Shown here piece after piece: positions 45,946-53,898 of a stretch of 64,000 nucleotides of DNA. The notes beneath the pieces were generated by a model. That model was not told where the DNA came from and searched no databases. It worked only from the letters and a program-made list of their open reading frames with translations. Origin of the DNA: Candidatus Omnitrophota bacterium (lineage in GTDB: Bacteria > Omnitrophota > Gorgyraeia > 2-02-FULL-51-18); NCBI GenBank assembly GCA_022072175.1, contig JAJVIE010000013.1:1-64000 (forward strand), written 5' to 3'. Both the position numbers and the translations under genes were made by a program. Numbering within the stretch: position 1 is the stretch's first letter; each line of letters starts with the position of its first letter.

Positions 45946-46449
45946 ATGATACCCTCTGCGCGCCTCTTTCAACGGGTGGCGGTCTGTCTGATGTTGCTCT
46001 GGGCGGCCAGCGCGTCCGTGGTCCATGCGGCGGACGTCAGTCCGCGCTTCGAGGACCTCGGTGACGGCACCGTGCGGGACCGACTGTATGGGCTCATCTG
46101 GATCAAGGATCCCGATCGTGTGCCGGGGATACAGGGCTCGATGATCTGGCTCCAGGCGAAGAACGGCTGTGAAGAGCTGGAGTACGCCGGGCGCCCCGCG
46201 GGGACATGGCGCCTGCCCAATATCACGGAGCTCGAGAACCTTCAGGACGACAATTTCAAAAGCCCCCGGTTGGACATCCGTTTTTTCACGGCCTACAGCG
46301 AGCCCTACTGGTCCTCCACGGACTACAGCGGCAGCGGACCGCGCGCTTGGACCGTGCATTTCGGCACCGGAGAGCTCGGTTCCAGCAGTAAGCTCAGTCT
46401 GACCTCACCGGTGCGGCACCGCGCGCGCTGCTGCCGCACGGACCGCTAG
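45946..46449 (+). CDS. Secreted DUF1566 (Lcl C-terminal domain) protein
   Basis: 167 residues. Signal peptide (FQRVAVCLMLLWAASASVVHA), then the DUF1566/Lcl fold: RFEDLGDGTVRDRLYGLIWIKDP, WRLPNITELENLQDD, YWSSTDYSGSGPRAWTVHFGTG and a C-terminal RARCC. The domain occurs in surface and collagen-binding proteins; ligand unknown. Upstream DNA (45901-45945) is AT-rich with a TATACT box nine bases before the ATG. Single gene. Confidence 0.88.
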   Translation: MIPSARLFQRVAVCLMLLWAASASVVHAADVSPRFEDLGDGTVRDRLYGLIWIKDPDRVPGIQGSMIWLQAKNGCEELEYAGRPAGTWRLPNITELENLQDDNFKSPRLDIRFFTAYSEPYWSSTDYSGSGPRAWTVHFGTGELGSSSKLSLTSPVRHRARCCRTDR

Positions 46450-46501
46450 TTTCTTTCCGCTTCTTCCCTGTTCTTACCTCTTTGTCTGCCTGAGTTAATT
46501 C

Positions 46502-46530
46502 TTGTCAATTCTTAACGATTTTAATAGAAT
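46502..46530 (+). promoter_or_regulatory. Full sigma-70-type promoter of the response regulator gene
   Basis: TTGTCA (46502-46507), a 17-base spacer and TAGAAT (46525-46530). Predicted start of transcription is 3-5 nt before the ATG at 46541, so the leader is nearly absent. Confidence 0.75.
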
Positions 46531-46540
46531 CTTGCTTCGC

Positions 46541-46990
46541 ATGTCGACGTCCATTGAACACACTCAACTGCGCATCTTGATCGCCGACGACTCCGATGAC
46601 GACGTCACACGGACACGTTCGGTGCTGTACGAATGCTTTCCGTCCTCGAGCGTTCGTTGGGTGAAGGACGGCGAGGAACTGCTCGACTACCTGCTCAACC
46701 GCAAGGTCTACAAGGACACGATCCATCATCCCCTGCCGCATCTGGTCCTCCTGGACCTCAATATGCCGCGCCGCTCCGGCATCGAAGCGCTCAACATCAT
46801 CCGTGCCGAAAAACGCCTCCGCGATCTTCCGGTGGTCATCCTGAGCGGAGCGCGTACGGTCTACAGCATGAAACATGCGCACGATCTGGGGATCCTCGGG
46901 TTCTTGCGCAAGCCGTTCGGTCCCGACGAAGCTTCGGACCTCCGGCGCATCCTGACCGAGTCGGGGGTCCCCGGGCCCGTCAGTCTCTAG
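46541..46990 (+). CDS. Single-domain response regulator (Rcp1-like)
   Basis: 149 residues. Acidic pocket RILIADDSDDDV, phospho-Asp in LVLLDLNMPRRSG, switch Ser in VVILSGA, Lys in FLRKPFGPDE; all key residues are present. VKDGEELLDYLLNRKVYKD is typical of the Rcp1 group that partners with phytochrome-like or hybrid kinases. No output domain. I start at the ATG at 46541; the upstream TTG frame would begin inside the -35 box. Confidence 0.92.
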   Translation: MSTSIEHTQLRILIADDSDDDVTRTRSVLYECFPSSSVRWVKDGEELLDYLLNRKVYKDTIHHPLPHLVLLDLNMPRRSGIEALNIIRAEKRLRDLPVVILSGARTVYSMKHAHDLGILGFLRKPFGPDEASDLRRILTESGVPGPVSL

Positions 46991-47012
46991 AGCGTCCGTC
47001 CCGCGGACGCTC
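46990..47012. terminator. Hairpin between convergent genes
   Basis: GAGCGTCCG / CGGACGCTC, 9-bp stem and 5-nt loop between the response regulator and the rhomboid-like gene. There is no T tract, so it is only a probable bidirectional terminator. Confidence 0.45.
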
Positions 47013-47013
47013 G

Positions 47014-47814
47014 TCAGGCGGTCAGGGTCGGAGCGGCGTCCGCTCCGGGGTGGGGATGGGTCTTCAGATGATCGAGGCAGTACTCGCCCCCGCAGGCGCT
47101 GCAGACGCGATATTCCAGCGAGGGGTCCGTCAGGTCCGATCGACCGCACGCCCCGCAGATATGGAAAGCTTCCCTCGGCCCCGGCTCCGGCTCTGTTTCG
47201 GTCTGCGCCGTCCTCGGACGACCTTTGCGGGCGACGATCTCCGGCAGGAAGAAAACCGCGAAACCCGTCAGCCCCGCCAGTAACTGCGCTTTGAGCGGCA
47301 ACGGTCCGACGATGAGCGTCAGTCCCAGGAAACCCCAGCTGACATAGGCCAGGTACTTGATCTTGAGCGGGATGACGAAGAACAGGTACACCACGAACTC
47401 CGGGTAGCTGTACGCGAAAGCCAGGAAGATCGAGCTGACGATGAACTCGTTGGTCGCCGGCAATCCCGGGAAGGCGAAAGCCGCGGCCACCGTCGCCGAT
47501 ACCGAGAGCAGGATATAACGCGTGTAACGCGCATCCCCCCACTCCTGCTCGAGCGCCGTACCCATCACATAGAAGAAGTAATACACGAAGAACGCGAAGA
47601 CCGGATGCAGGTCCAGCGGATAGAAGAGGAACGTGAACAGTCTCCACACTTCACCCTGCAACACCAGGGCCGGTACGAGCGGCAAGGAATCGAGGAACGC
47701 CGGTTGGGCCAGGCCCAGGATGAAGCACGCCCCCGACCCGCCGACGATCTGCAGGGTCAACCGGGGTACGGCTATTTTGGCGATCAGTCCGCCGAACGGA
47801 TCTCGCTTGGACAT
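47014..47814 (-). CDS. Rhomboid-like membrane protein with C-terminal zinc ribbon
   Basis: 266 residues. About six membrane helices, with GEVWRLFTFLFYPLD (the W-R-x-x-T/S of rhomboids and derlins) near residue 55. The Ser of GxSG and the catalytic His are not seen; the equivalent stretch reads EFIVSSIFLAFAYS. It is therefore probably a rhomboid pseudoprotease (derlin-like). After ~residue 200 a soluble tail has four Cys pairs and His (HICGACGRSD, YRVCSACGGEYCLDHLKTH), a zinc-binding module of AN1/B-box-like appearance. Starts four bases after mgtE. Confidence 0.75.
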   Translation of the reverse strand: MSKRDPFGGLIAKIAVPRLTLQIVGGSGACFILGLAQPAFLDSLPLVPALVLQGEVWRLFTFLFYPLDLHPVFAFFVYYFFYVMGTALEQEWGDARYTRYILLSVSATVAAAFAFPGLPATNEFIVSSIFLAFAYSYPEFVVYLFFVIPLKIKYLAYVSWGFLGLTLIVGPLPLKAQLLAGLTGFAVFFLPEIVARKGRPRTAQTETEPEPGPREAFHICGACGRSDLTDPSLEYRVCSACGGEYCLDHLKTHPHPGADAAPTLTA

Positions 47815-47818
47815 CGTC

Positions 47819-49015
47819 TCAGGCTCCCAGCACCCAGCCGGACATGAAGAAATACACGAACAACGTCTGGATATCGCAGATGGCCAGCACCAACGGCCCG
47901 GATGCGATCGCAGGGTCGATGCGCAGAGCCTTGAAGACCAGCGGCAGGCTCAGGCCGATGATCGCCGACACGACGATCGCGACATTGAGCGAGAGACCGA
48001 CGGCCACTCCCAGGAGCGGGTTTCCCTGCCACACGAAGGTCACCGAGCCCACGACGGCCGCGCACACGAGGCCGATGAGAAGACCCACGGCCACTTCACG
48101 CGCGAAGAGGCCTCCGATGTCCTTGGCCCGCAAGCGGCCGAGGGTGAGATTGCGGACAACGATCGTGGCGCCTTGGATGCCGGTGCTCTCGGACAAGCCC
48201 AGGACCACGGGAATGAACAGGAACAGCGCCATGACCTCGTGCAATTGACGTTCGAAGATACCCGTGATGAACGCGCACGTCAGACCGCTGGCGATGTTGA
48301 CGAAAAGCCACGGCAGACGCAGGCGCATGATCTTGGGCACGGAGTGAGTGCGCATCTCCTCGGCGTCGGTACCGACGATCTTGGCGATGTCACGATCCGC
48401 CTGTTCCTTGACCGCGGACAGCGCGTTGTGCGCGGGGATCACGCCGACCGGACGGCCGTCCGAGTCCACGACCGGAAGCGCGGCCAGCCGGGTGTTCTCC
48501 AGCGTCTTGACGATCTCCTCCGACGGTGTCTGACGCTGAACGGTCACGATCATGGTCTGCATCACCGTCTCGAGCACCGTGTCGAGCTCATTGAGCACCA
48601 GGTCCTGCGTCTGCACCTGTCCCACCAGACGGCCTTCACGGTCCGTCAGATAGACGTAAGGGGTCTTGCCTTTGCGGCCGGCGGGCATGAGATGCAGGTA
48701 GGCGATCGCGTCCGCGCACGTCATCTCGGCCGGCGCGTGCAGGTACTCCTTGCACATCATGGACCCGGCGGTACCCGGAGGACACGAGAGGATGTCGGAC
48801 AATTCCGCCGACTTGGCCGCGGGCAGGGACGCCAGCACGCGATCGGCGAACTCCTTGGGTAGTCCGCGCAGGAGCTCGGCGGCTCCGTCCGAGGACAGCT
48901 GTCCGACGACCTCGGACATGTACGAGACGCCCAGATCGTCGGACGGAGCAGGCGCGCCTTGGGAGGCGGTCCCGCCGAGCAGTCCCCACTTCTCGGTGTC
49001 GGAGAGCTTGGTCAT
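47819..49015 (-). CDS. mgtE: MgtE-type magnesium transporter
   Basis: 398 residues. N domain (AAELLRGLPKEFADRVLASL), two CBS domains (GSMMCKEYLHAPAEMTCADAI; VQRQTPSEEIVKTLENTRLAALPVVD), and five membrane helices of the MgtE channel (RLPWLFVNIASGLTCAFITGIF, LSESTGIQGATIVVRNLTLG). Mg2+ binding between the cytosolic domains closes the channel. The start ATG 49015 is seven bases after a TATCCT box. An upstream in-frame ATG (49042) is rejected because it would precede the promoter. Confidence 0.95.
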   Translation of the reverse strand: MTKLSDTEKWGLLGGTASQGAPAPSDDLGVSYMSEVVGQLSSDGAAELLRGLPKEFADRVLASLPAAKSAELSDILSCPPGTAGSMMCKEYLHAPAEMTCADAIAYLHLMPAGRKGKTPYVYLTDREGRLVGQVQTQDLVLNELDTVLETVMQTMIVTVQRQTPSEEIVKTLENTRLAALPVVDSDGRPVGVIPAHNALSAVKEQADRDIAKIVGTDAEEMRTHSVPKIMRLRLPWLFVNIASGLTCAFITGIFERQLHEVMALFLFIPVVLGLSESTGIQGATIVVRNLTLGRLRAKDIGGLFAREVAVGLLIGLVCAAVVGSVTFVWQGNPLLGVAVGLSLNVAIVVSAIIGLSLPLVFKALRIDPAIASGPLVLAICDIQTLFVYFFMSGWVLGA

Positions 49016-49022
49016 GGAGGAT

Positions 49023-49028
49023 AGGATA
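49023..49028 (-). promoter_or_regulatory. -10 box of mgtE (leaderless)
   Basis: TATCCT on the minus strand, seven bases before the ATG at 49015. Confidence 0.55.
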
Positions 49029-49071
49029 TCAGTCGGCGGCACCGGCCGACAACCGCCGGCGAAGGATGTCC

Positions 49072-49647
49072 TTAATGGGCCTTCCGGCCCGAGCGGGAGC
49101 TCTTCTTATCGCGGAGCAGGTACAGACGGTTATCCTCGACCTTGTAGAGCATCGGCGCGACGGTGACCTTGGGGTAGCGCCGGCGCAGACGCTCGGCTTC
49201 GGAGAGGATGAACGGAGCCACCTCCCCGATCTCGTACAATGGCGCGGAGGCCTGGAAGTGTCCCTCGGCCTCCCGGGTCGACCAGCCGGCGTTCTTGACC
49301 AGACCGCGCACGAAATCCTCTTTACGGGAGGCGAGATTCGTCATGCCGCAGTGCGTATGGCCGATGAGCGCCAGATGACGCACGCCGCCGATCGCGATGG
49401 CGAAGGACAGCTTGAACTCACTGTAGCGCATGTTCGCCCCGCCCGCGCGGATGATGAACGCGAAGTTGTCCGGGATCGTCATGTGCTTGCGGTTGTCCAT
49501 GCACATGCCGATCAACAGTTGCGCCCGGTCGTAACGCTCGAACGATCTGCCGAGATTGTGGTACTCGAGCAAGAGACCGATGGGGGTCCGGCGGTAGCGC
49601 GCGGGGATGTCCGAGCGCGTGAGCACCGGATCGAGTACGGAGGTCAT
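49072..49647 (-). CDS. Beta-carbonic anhydrase-like protein
   Basis: 191 residues. Zinc-site blocks of beta-class carbonic anhydrases: LLIGMCMDNRKHMTIPDNFAFIIRAGGAN (Cys-x-Asp-x-Arg) and LALIGHTHCGM (His-x-x-Cys). It should interconvert CO2 and bicarbonate; the spacing and the K/R-rich tail are slightly atypical, so another zinc function is possible. Its ATG overlaps the TerC stop as ATGA, a tight two-gene unit. Confidence 0.83.
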   Translation of the reverse strand: MTSVLDPVLTRSDIPARYRRTPIGLLLEYHNLGRSFERYDRAQLLIGMCMDNRKHMTIPDNFAFIIRAGGANMRYSEFKLSFAIAIGGVRHLALIGHTHCGMTNLASRKEDFVRGLVKNAGWSTREAEGHFQASAPLYEIGEVAPFILSEAERLRRRYPKVTVAPMLYKVEDNRLYLLRDKKSSRSGRKAH

Positions 49648-50567
49648 GCATGCTCTCCTTTGGGTTTGATCCACACCGACATCAGCACCGACACCGCCAG
49701 CAGCGCCCCGATCACGCCCAAGGACACCCCGATGGGTACCTTGTACACATCGGAGATCAGCATCTTGGACCCCACGAACACCAGGATCGCGGCCAGACCG
49801 TAGTGCAGGTAGCGGAACAGCCCGACGACCCCGGCCAGCGCGAAGTACAGCGACCGCAGGCCCAGGATCGCGAACACGTTGGAAGTATAGACGATGAACG
49901 GGTCATCGGTCACGGCCAATATCGCGGGGATGGAATCCACCGCGAAGATCACGTCGGTGACCTCGACGATCAAGAGGGCCAGGAACAACGGCGTGGCCCA
50001 AGTGCGGCCCTGTTTCCGGACGAAGAAGCGCTGGCCCTCGAGCGTCGGCGTGACGGGCATGAACTTCTTGAACAAGCGCACGACCGGGTTCTTGTCCAGT
50101 GCCGGGGCTTCATGTTTGAACGCCATCTTGATGCCGGTGATGACCAGGAACCCGCCGAAGACATAGATCATCCAGTGGAAGGTCTTGAGCAGCGTGATCC
50201 CGCCGGCGATGAAGCCCGCGCGCATGAGAAGAGCGCCCAGGATCCCCCAGAAGAGCACACGGTGCTGGTACTGCGCGGGGATCCGGAAGAACGAGAAGAT
50301 CAGCACGAACACGAAGATGTTGTCCACGCTCAGGGATTTCTCGATCAGATAGCCGGCCAGGAACTCCAACGCGACCTGCTTGCCCTGCACGACGGCCAGG
50401 CCCGCGTTGAACGTCAGCGCCAGCGCGATCCAGAACGCGCTCCATCCCAAGGCCTCCTTCATCCCCACCGCGTGGGACTTGCGGTGGAAGACCCCGAGGT
50501 CCAGCGCCAGCATCGCCAGCACGAACAGATTGAAGAACACCCACGGCCAGATCCCGCTGTCGAACAT
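49644..50567 (-). CDS. TerC/Alx family membrane protein
   Basis: 307 residues, about nine helices. AGYLIEKSLSVDNIFVFVLIFSFFRIP and LIVEVTDVIFAVDSIPAILAVTDDPFIVYTSNVFAILGLR contain the conserved Asp/Glu membrane residues of TerC/Alx proteins, Mn2+ exporters that load secreted enzymes and respond to alkaline pH or Mn excess. Start ATG 50567, RBS GGAG. Translationally coupled with the carbonic anhydrase-like gene, which fits a pH or metal theme. Confidence 0.93.
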   Translation of the reverse strand: MFDSGIWPWVFFNLFVLAMLALDLGVFHRKSHAVGMKEALGWSAFWIALALTFNAGLAVVQGKQVALEFLAGYLIEKSLSVDNIFVFVLIFSFFRIPAQYQHRVLFWGILGALLMRAGFIAGGITLLKTFHWMIYVFGGFLVITGIKMAFKHEAPALDKNPVVRLFKKFMPVTPTLEGQRFFVRKQGRTWATPLFLALLIVEVTDVIFAVDSIPAILAVTDDPFIVYTSNVFAILGLRSLYFALAGVVGLFRYLHYGLAAILVFVGSKMLISDVYKVPIGVSLGVIGALLAVSVLMSVWIKPKGEHA

Positions 50568-50588
50568 GATCGCTCCTTGTCGTTGGTC

Positions 50589-51470
50589 TCAGGCCGTACC
50601 GGTCATCGAGCGCAAGCGTTTGACGCGCTCGGTTACCGGTGGGTGCGTCGAGAACAGGCTCAACATCGAACCGCTCGAAAAATGATTCACGATATACAGA
50701 TGGCTGAAAGCCGGCTGCATATCGGGCATGGCCTCTTCTTGTTGGAAACGCCTCAATCGTGCCGGATCGGAGATCTTCTCGAGCGCCAGGGCCAGCCCCT
50801 CCGGATCGCCGGCGATCCTGGCACCCGTCTCATCGGCGAGATACTCACGCGATCTGGAAACGGCCGTTTGTACGAGCAGTGTCGCGATGGGAGCCAGGAT
50901 GACGGTCAGCAGCAACACCAGCGGATGAATGCCGCCACGATTCTCTCCGTCACGATGTCCGCCTCCGGCCCAAGCGGCGAACTGCGCGAAATGAGCGATG
51001 TACATGACCGCTGAGGCCAACGTGGCGGCGACCGTGGAGATCAGAATGTCACGGTTCTGCACGTGCCCCAATTCATGAGCCATGACCGCGCGGACCTCGC
51101 GCGCGTCGAGTACCCGCAAGAGCCCGTCCGTGACGGCCACCGCCGCATGCTCCGGATCGCGGCCCGTCGCGAACGCGTTAGGCGCCTGGTCGGGTACACC
51201 GTAGACCTTGGGCATCGGCAAGCCCGAGCGTTCGGACAGCTCCCGCACCATCCGCGTCACCGGATGGTCGGGACCAAGCTCCTTGGCGCCGTGCATGGAG
51301 AGAACGATCTTGTCAGAGAACCAGTACGAACCGATGTTCATCACCATCGCCATCACAAAAGCCATCATCATGCCGTTGGTACCGCCGATCGCGTTGCCGA
51401 TGACCAACAGCAGGGCGCTCATCCCGACCAACAGCGCGACGGTCTTGAGCTGGTATTTCCACCGTTCCAT
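50589..51470 (-). CDS. htpX: HtpX membrane zinc protease
   Basis: 293 residues. Two N-terminal helices, then the M48 zinc motif VMAHELGHVQN (HELGH about 132-136), further ligand Glu in SREYLADETGA, and two more helices. HtpX degrades misfolded membrane proteins. GGAGG is seven bases before the ATG at 51470; the ATG at 51476 is only one base from it, so I use 51470. It begins two bases after the DUF1232 gene. Confidence 0.93.
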   Translation of the reverse strand: MERWKYQLKTVALLVGMSALLLVIGNAIGGTNGMMMAFVMAMVMNIGSYWFSDKIVLSMHGAKELGPDHPVTRMVRELSERSGLPMPKVYGVPDQAPNAFATGRDPEHAAVAVTDGLLRVLDAREVRAVMAHELGHVQNRDILISTVAATLASAVMYIAHFAQFAAWAGGGHRDGENRGGIHPLVLLLTVILAPIATLLVQTAVSRSREYLADETGARIAGDPEGLALALEKISDPARLRRFQQEEAMPDMQPAFSHLYIVNHFSSGSMLSLFSTHPPVTERVKRLRSMTGTA

Positions 51471-51472
51471 CT

Positions 51473-52009
51473 TCATTCCTCCTTGGCGCGATGCGCGCCG
51501 TGTTCGACGCGGGCTTTGTTCATGAGCCTATGGAACAGGTCCTGCCGGCCGTCCTCGAGCTCCGCGATCATCCGGTCGATCTGCCGTGATTCCTCGGGCA
51601 GCACGACCCGCGCGGCTTCGAGCGAACGAGGCAGGTCCCGGTACAACTCCTCGGCCGCCGTGTGCACCCCCGGTACATGCTCGCGGACCTTCTCGAAGAC
51701 CCTGCCGACGAAGTACGCGTCATCCAGATATCCGAACAGCGAACCGTCGTCAGGAACGAAATCGATCGGATGGTACAGATAGGTCAGCAGAAATCCGTTG
51801 AGCCTGCGGACCGGTGAGGGCACCCGCTCGGATCCCGACAGATCACTGCACCGGGCGACCAGGTCCGGCATCATCAGTACGAGATTGAGCGTACGCGATA
51901 TATGCAGTCCCTTGTGCCGGCGCCCCAAACGTTGGCGGATCCTCTTGGCGTAGTCGTCCCCGTACTCGATCGCCATCAACGAGAGCTGGTTCTTGAGAGC
52001 TTTGAGCAT
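51473..52009 (-). CDS. DUF1232 (YkvA-like) protein
   Basis: 178 residues. LTYLYHPIDFVPDDGSLFGYLDDAYFVGRVFEKV is the DUF1232 signature (Y-x-x-x-P-x-D-x-x-P-D ... D-D). The family is of unknown function and often sits near membrane stress genes; here it is directly upstream of htpX. Start ATG 52009 with GGAGG seven bases upstream. Promoter near 52035 (TACAAT on minus), divergent from the LysR gene. Confidence 0.85.
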   Translation of the reverse strand: MLKALKNQLSLMAIEYGDDYAKRIRQRLGRRHKGLHISRTLNLVLMMPDLVARCSDLSGSERVPSPVRRLNGFLLTYLYHPIDFVPDDGSLFGYLDDAYFVGRVFEKVREHVPGVHTAAEELYRDLPRSLEAARVVLPEESRQIDRMIAELEDGRQDLFHRLMNKARVEHGAHRAKEE

Positions 52010-52088
52010 CTTCGCACCTCCATTCGAACGAGATTGTACCGTTGACTGCTTCATTAATAAAATGCATAATTTATAATACTTTCATTGA

Positions 52089-52094
52089 TTTAAT
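52089..52094 (+). promoter_or_regulatory. -10 box of the NhaR-like gene (leaderless)
   Basis: TTTAAT, six bases (CGAATT), ATG at 52101, within AT-rich DNA shared with the divergent DUF1232-htpX promoter. Confidence 0.55.
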
Positions 52095-52100
52095 CGAATT

Positions 52101-53024
52101 ATGATCCCGTTCAACTATCATCATCTTTACTATTTCTATACCGTAGCCCGGCTGGGGTCGGTCACTCGAGCGGCCCAGGAACTGCGCATCGGACAACCGG
52201 CGCTCAGCACGCAGGTGCGGAGCTTCGAGCGATTCCTCGACACCCCTCTGTTGGAGCGAGAAGGCCGCTCCCTGCGTCTGACCGACGCGGGCCAGTACGT
52301 CTACGCTTACGCGAAGGATATCTTCGATCTGGGACGGGAGTTCAAGGACGGGTTCTCGGACTTGGGTCACCGCGGCGGACGGCCGGCGATGCAGATCGGC
52401 CTCAGTCAGACCGTATCCAAGTCCTTCGCGGACACGCTCCTGCACTTCCTGCTGAAGGAGGCTCCGGACCTGCGTCTGACGGTCCGCGAGGCCGGGACAG
52501 CCGCGCTGGTCGATCAGATGAGGGCCCACGCGTTGGATCTCGTTCTGTCCGACGAGCCGGGCCCGGCGGACCCCTCAGGTGCCGTCGAGACCCGCTTGGT
52601 CGGTGAGGTCCCGGTAGTGCTCTGTGCCAGGACCGATAAGGCACACGCGTACAGGAACATCCCAGGGGACCTCGACGGAGCGCCGTTCATCCTGCCCATC
52701 GACAGCCGCACCGGCCGCGCGGTCCGGGAGTTTTTCATCGCCAAGGAGGTCCGTCCGAGGATCGTCGCGGAGGTGGAGGACATCGAGCTGGTCCGGCGAC
52801 TGGTGCTGGCCGGAGCGGGTCTGGCGCCGCTCGATCTTTACACGGCCCTGCGCGCGCCGAGCGGCTCCAAGCTGACGATCCTCGGGGAGAGGTCGCTTCT
52901 GGGGCTCTCGGAGAGGACGTACGTGCTGACGATGCGCCGTAAGAGACAGCACCCGCTGATCCCGCGCATCCTCGAGCGCTTCCGGATCAAGGCCCCCGGG
53001 CCGGGCAAACGGACCGTGGACTAG
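52101..53024 (+). CDS. LysR-type regulator, NhaR-like
   Basis: 307 residues. The N-terminus FNYHHLYYFYTVARLGSVTRAAQELRIGQPALSTQVRSFERFL is the winged helix with the N-Y-x-H-L-x-Y-F start typical of NhaR. The co-inducer domain follows (IGLSQTVSKSFADTLLHFLL, RLVLAGAGLAPLDLYTAL). NhaR activates Na+/H+ antiporter and osmotic-response genes in enterobacteria. Here the gene is divergent from DUF1232-htpX, a likely target. Confidence 0.88.
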   Translation: MIPFNYHHLYYFYTVARLGSVTRAAQELRIGQPALSTQVRSFERFLDTPLLEREGRSLRLTDAGQYVYAYAKDIFDLGREFKDGFSDLGHRGGRPAMQIGLSQTVSKSFADTLLHFLLKEAPDLRLTVREAGTAALVDQMRAHALDLVLSDEPGPADPSGAVETRLVGEVPVVLCARTDKAHAYRNIPGDLDGAPFILPIDSRTGRAVREFFIAKEVRPRIVAEVEDIELVRRLVLAGAGLAPLDLYTALRAPSGSKLTILGERSLLGLSERTYVLTMRRKRQHPLIPRILERFRIKAPGPGKRTVD

Positions 53025-53028
53025 ACCC

Positions 53029-53157
53029 CTAGAACGCTCTGGAGATCTTGGCCCGGGGACCCTGCACGGCCAGCTTCGTATCCGGAGCGATGGTCGTCGC
53101 GCACCCCGCCAACAACCCCGCCGTCATCACCGCTATCCAGGACCTCCAGCACCGCAT
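53029..53157 (-). CDS. Small lipoprotein, 42 residues
   Basis: Reads MRCWRSWIAVMTAGLLAGCATT and ends KISRAF. LLAGC is a clear lipobox with Cys at residue 19, and GGAGG lies four bases before the ATG. It follows the PepSY gene by 45 bases on the same strand, so it may be the last gene of the TonB-receptor unit. No domain recognised; the mature part is only ~24 residues. Confidence 0.7.
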   Translation of the reverse strand: MRCWRSWIAVMTAGLLAGCATTIAPDTKLAVQGPRAKISRAF

Positions 53158-53202
53158 CGGGACCTCCGCGTAGAGGTCTCTATCCTACCAGAACCGTACG
53201 GT

Positions 53203-53898
53203 TCAGCGGCGGCGTAGCGTGAACGCCAGGAGAACCAGGCCGTAGATCGCGGCGGCCGCGGCTCCGGCGGTGGCGGTGATCAGCGCCCCGTCCCGCAGGT
53301 CCTTGTGCTTGATGAACTGGTACTTGTGGAAGTTGCTGAAGACCCACGCCTCCCACTGCTTGGCGTCGTCCGTATGACGCGTGACACTGCCGGTCATCGT
53401 CGACACGTAGACCCGCGTCCCCCGTCCATCCTCGGCGTCGAAGCGGTACACCGGCAGGATCCGGAAGATGTTGAGGTACTCGGTGTCGTACTCGGTCAGG
53501 TACGCCGTATAGCGGATCCGCGCTTCCGGGCCCAGATGCAGGCGGGCGATGTCCCTGGCATAGCGCTCGTCCGCGTCCGTCCCGACGGTACCGTCCTCCG
53601 CGTCCAGATAGACCGGCTTCTCGGCGTCCTCGAGCAGGAACTGGTACCATGAGCGGCCTTCGATCGTGCGGACACTGACCATCCGGACCTGACCCGCGGA
53701 GGCCCCCAGACGCTGCACCGCGCCTGAGAGCGGGAAGGTCAGCCGGGTCAGGTCCACCGTCCCGTGGGGCCGCGGTTTGGGCGGGGGCGCCTGCGTCCTC
53801 GACATGACCTGATGCAGGATACCGCTCAACGCCGCGACGATCAGCGTGAGACCGAAGACCGCTCCGAGCGTTCGGTGAATACGCCTCACCACCGCCAC
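53203..53898 (-). CDS. PepSY-associated membrane protein
   Basis: 231 residues. An N-terminal helix (RRIHRTLGAVFGLTLIVAALSGILHQVM), a periplasmic part with PepSY-like strands (PVYLDAEDGTVG, TRVYVSTMTGSVTRHTDDAKQWEAWVFSNFHKYQF) and a C-terminal helix. It resembles one half of PepSY_TM proteins that accompany TonB receptors and may reduce ferric complexes. GTG 53898 is used, six bases after GGAGG, overlapping the receptor's stop by 13 bases. Confidence 0.8.
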   Translation of the reverse strand: MAVVRRIHRTLGAVFGLTLIVAALSGILHQVMSRTQAPPPKPRPHGTVDLTRLTFPLSGAVQRLGASAGQVRMVSVRTIEGRSWYQFLLEDAEKPVYLDAEDGTVGTDADERYARDIARLHLGPEARIRYTAYLTEYDTEYLNIFRILPVYRFDAEDGRGTRVYVSTMTGSVTRHTDDAKQWEAWVFSNFHKYQFIKHKDLRDGALITATAGAAAAAIYGLVLLAFTLRRR

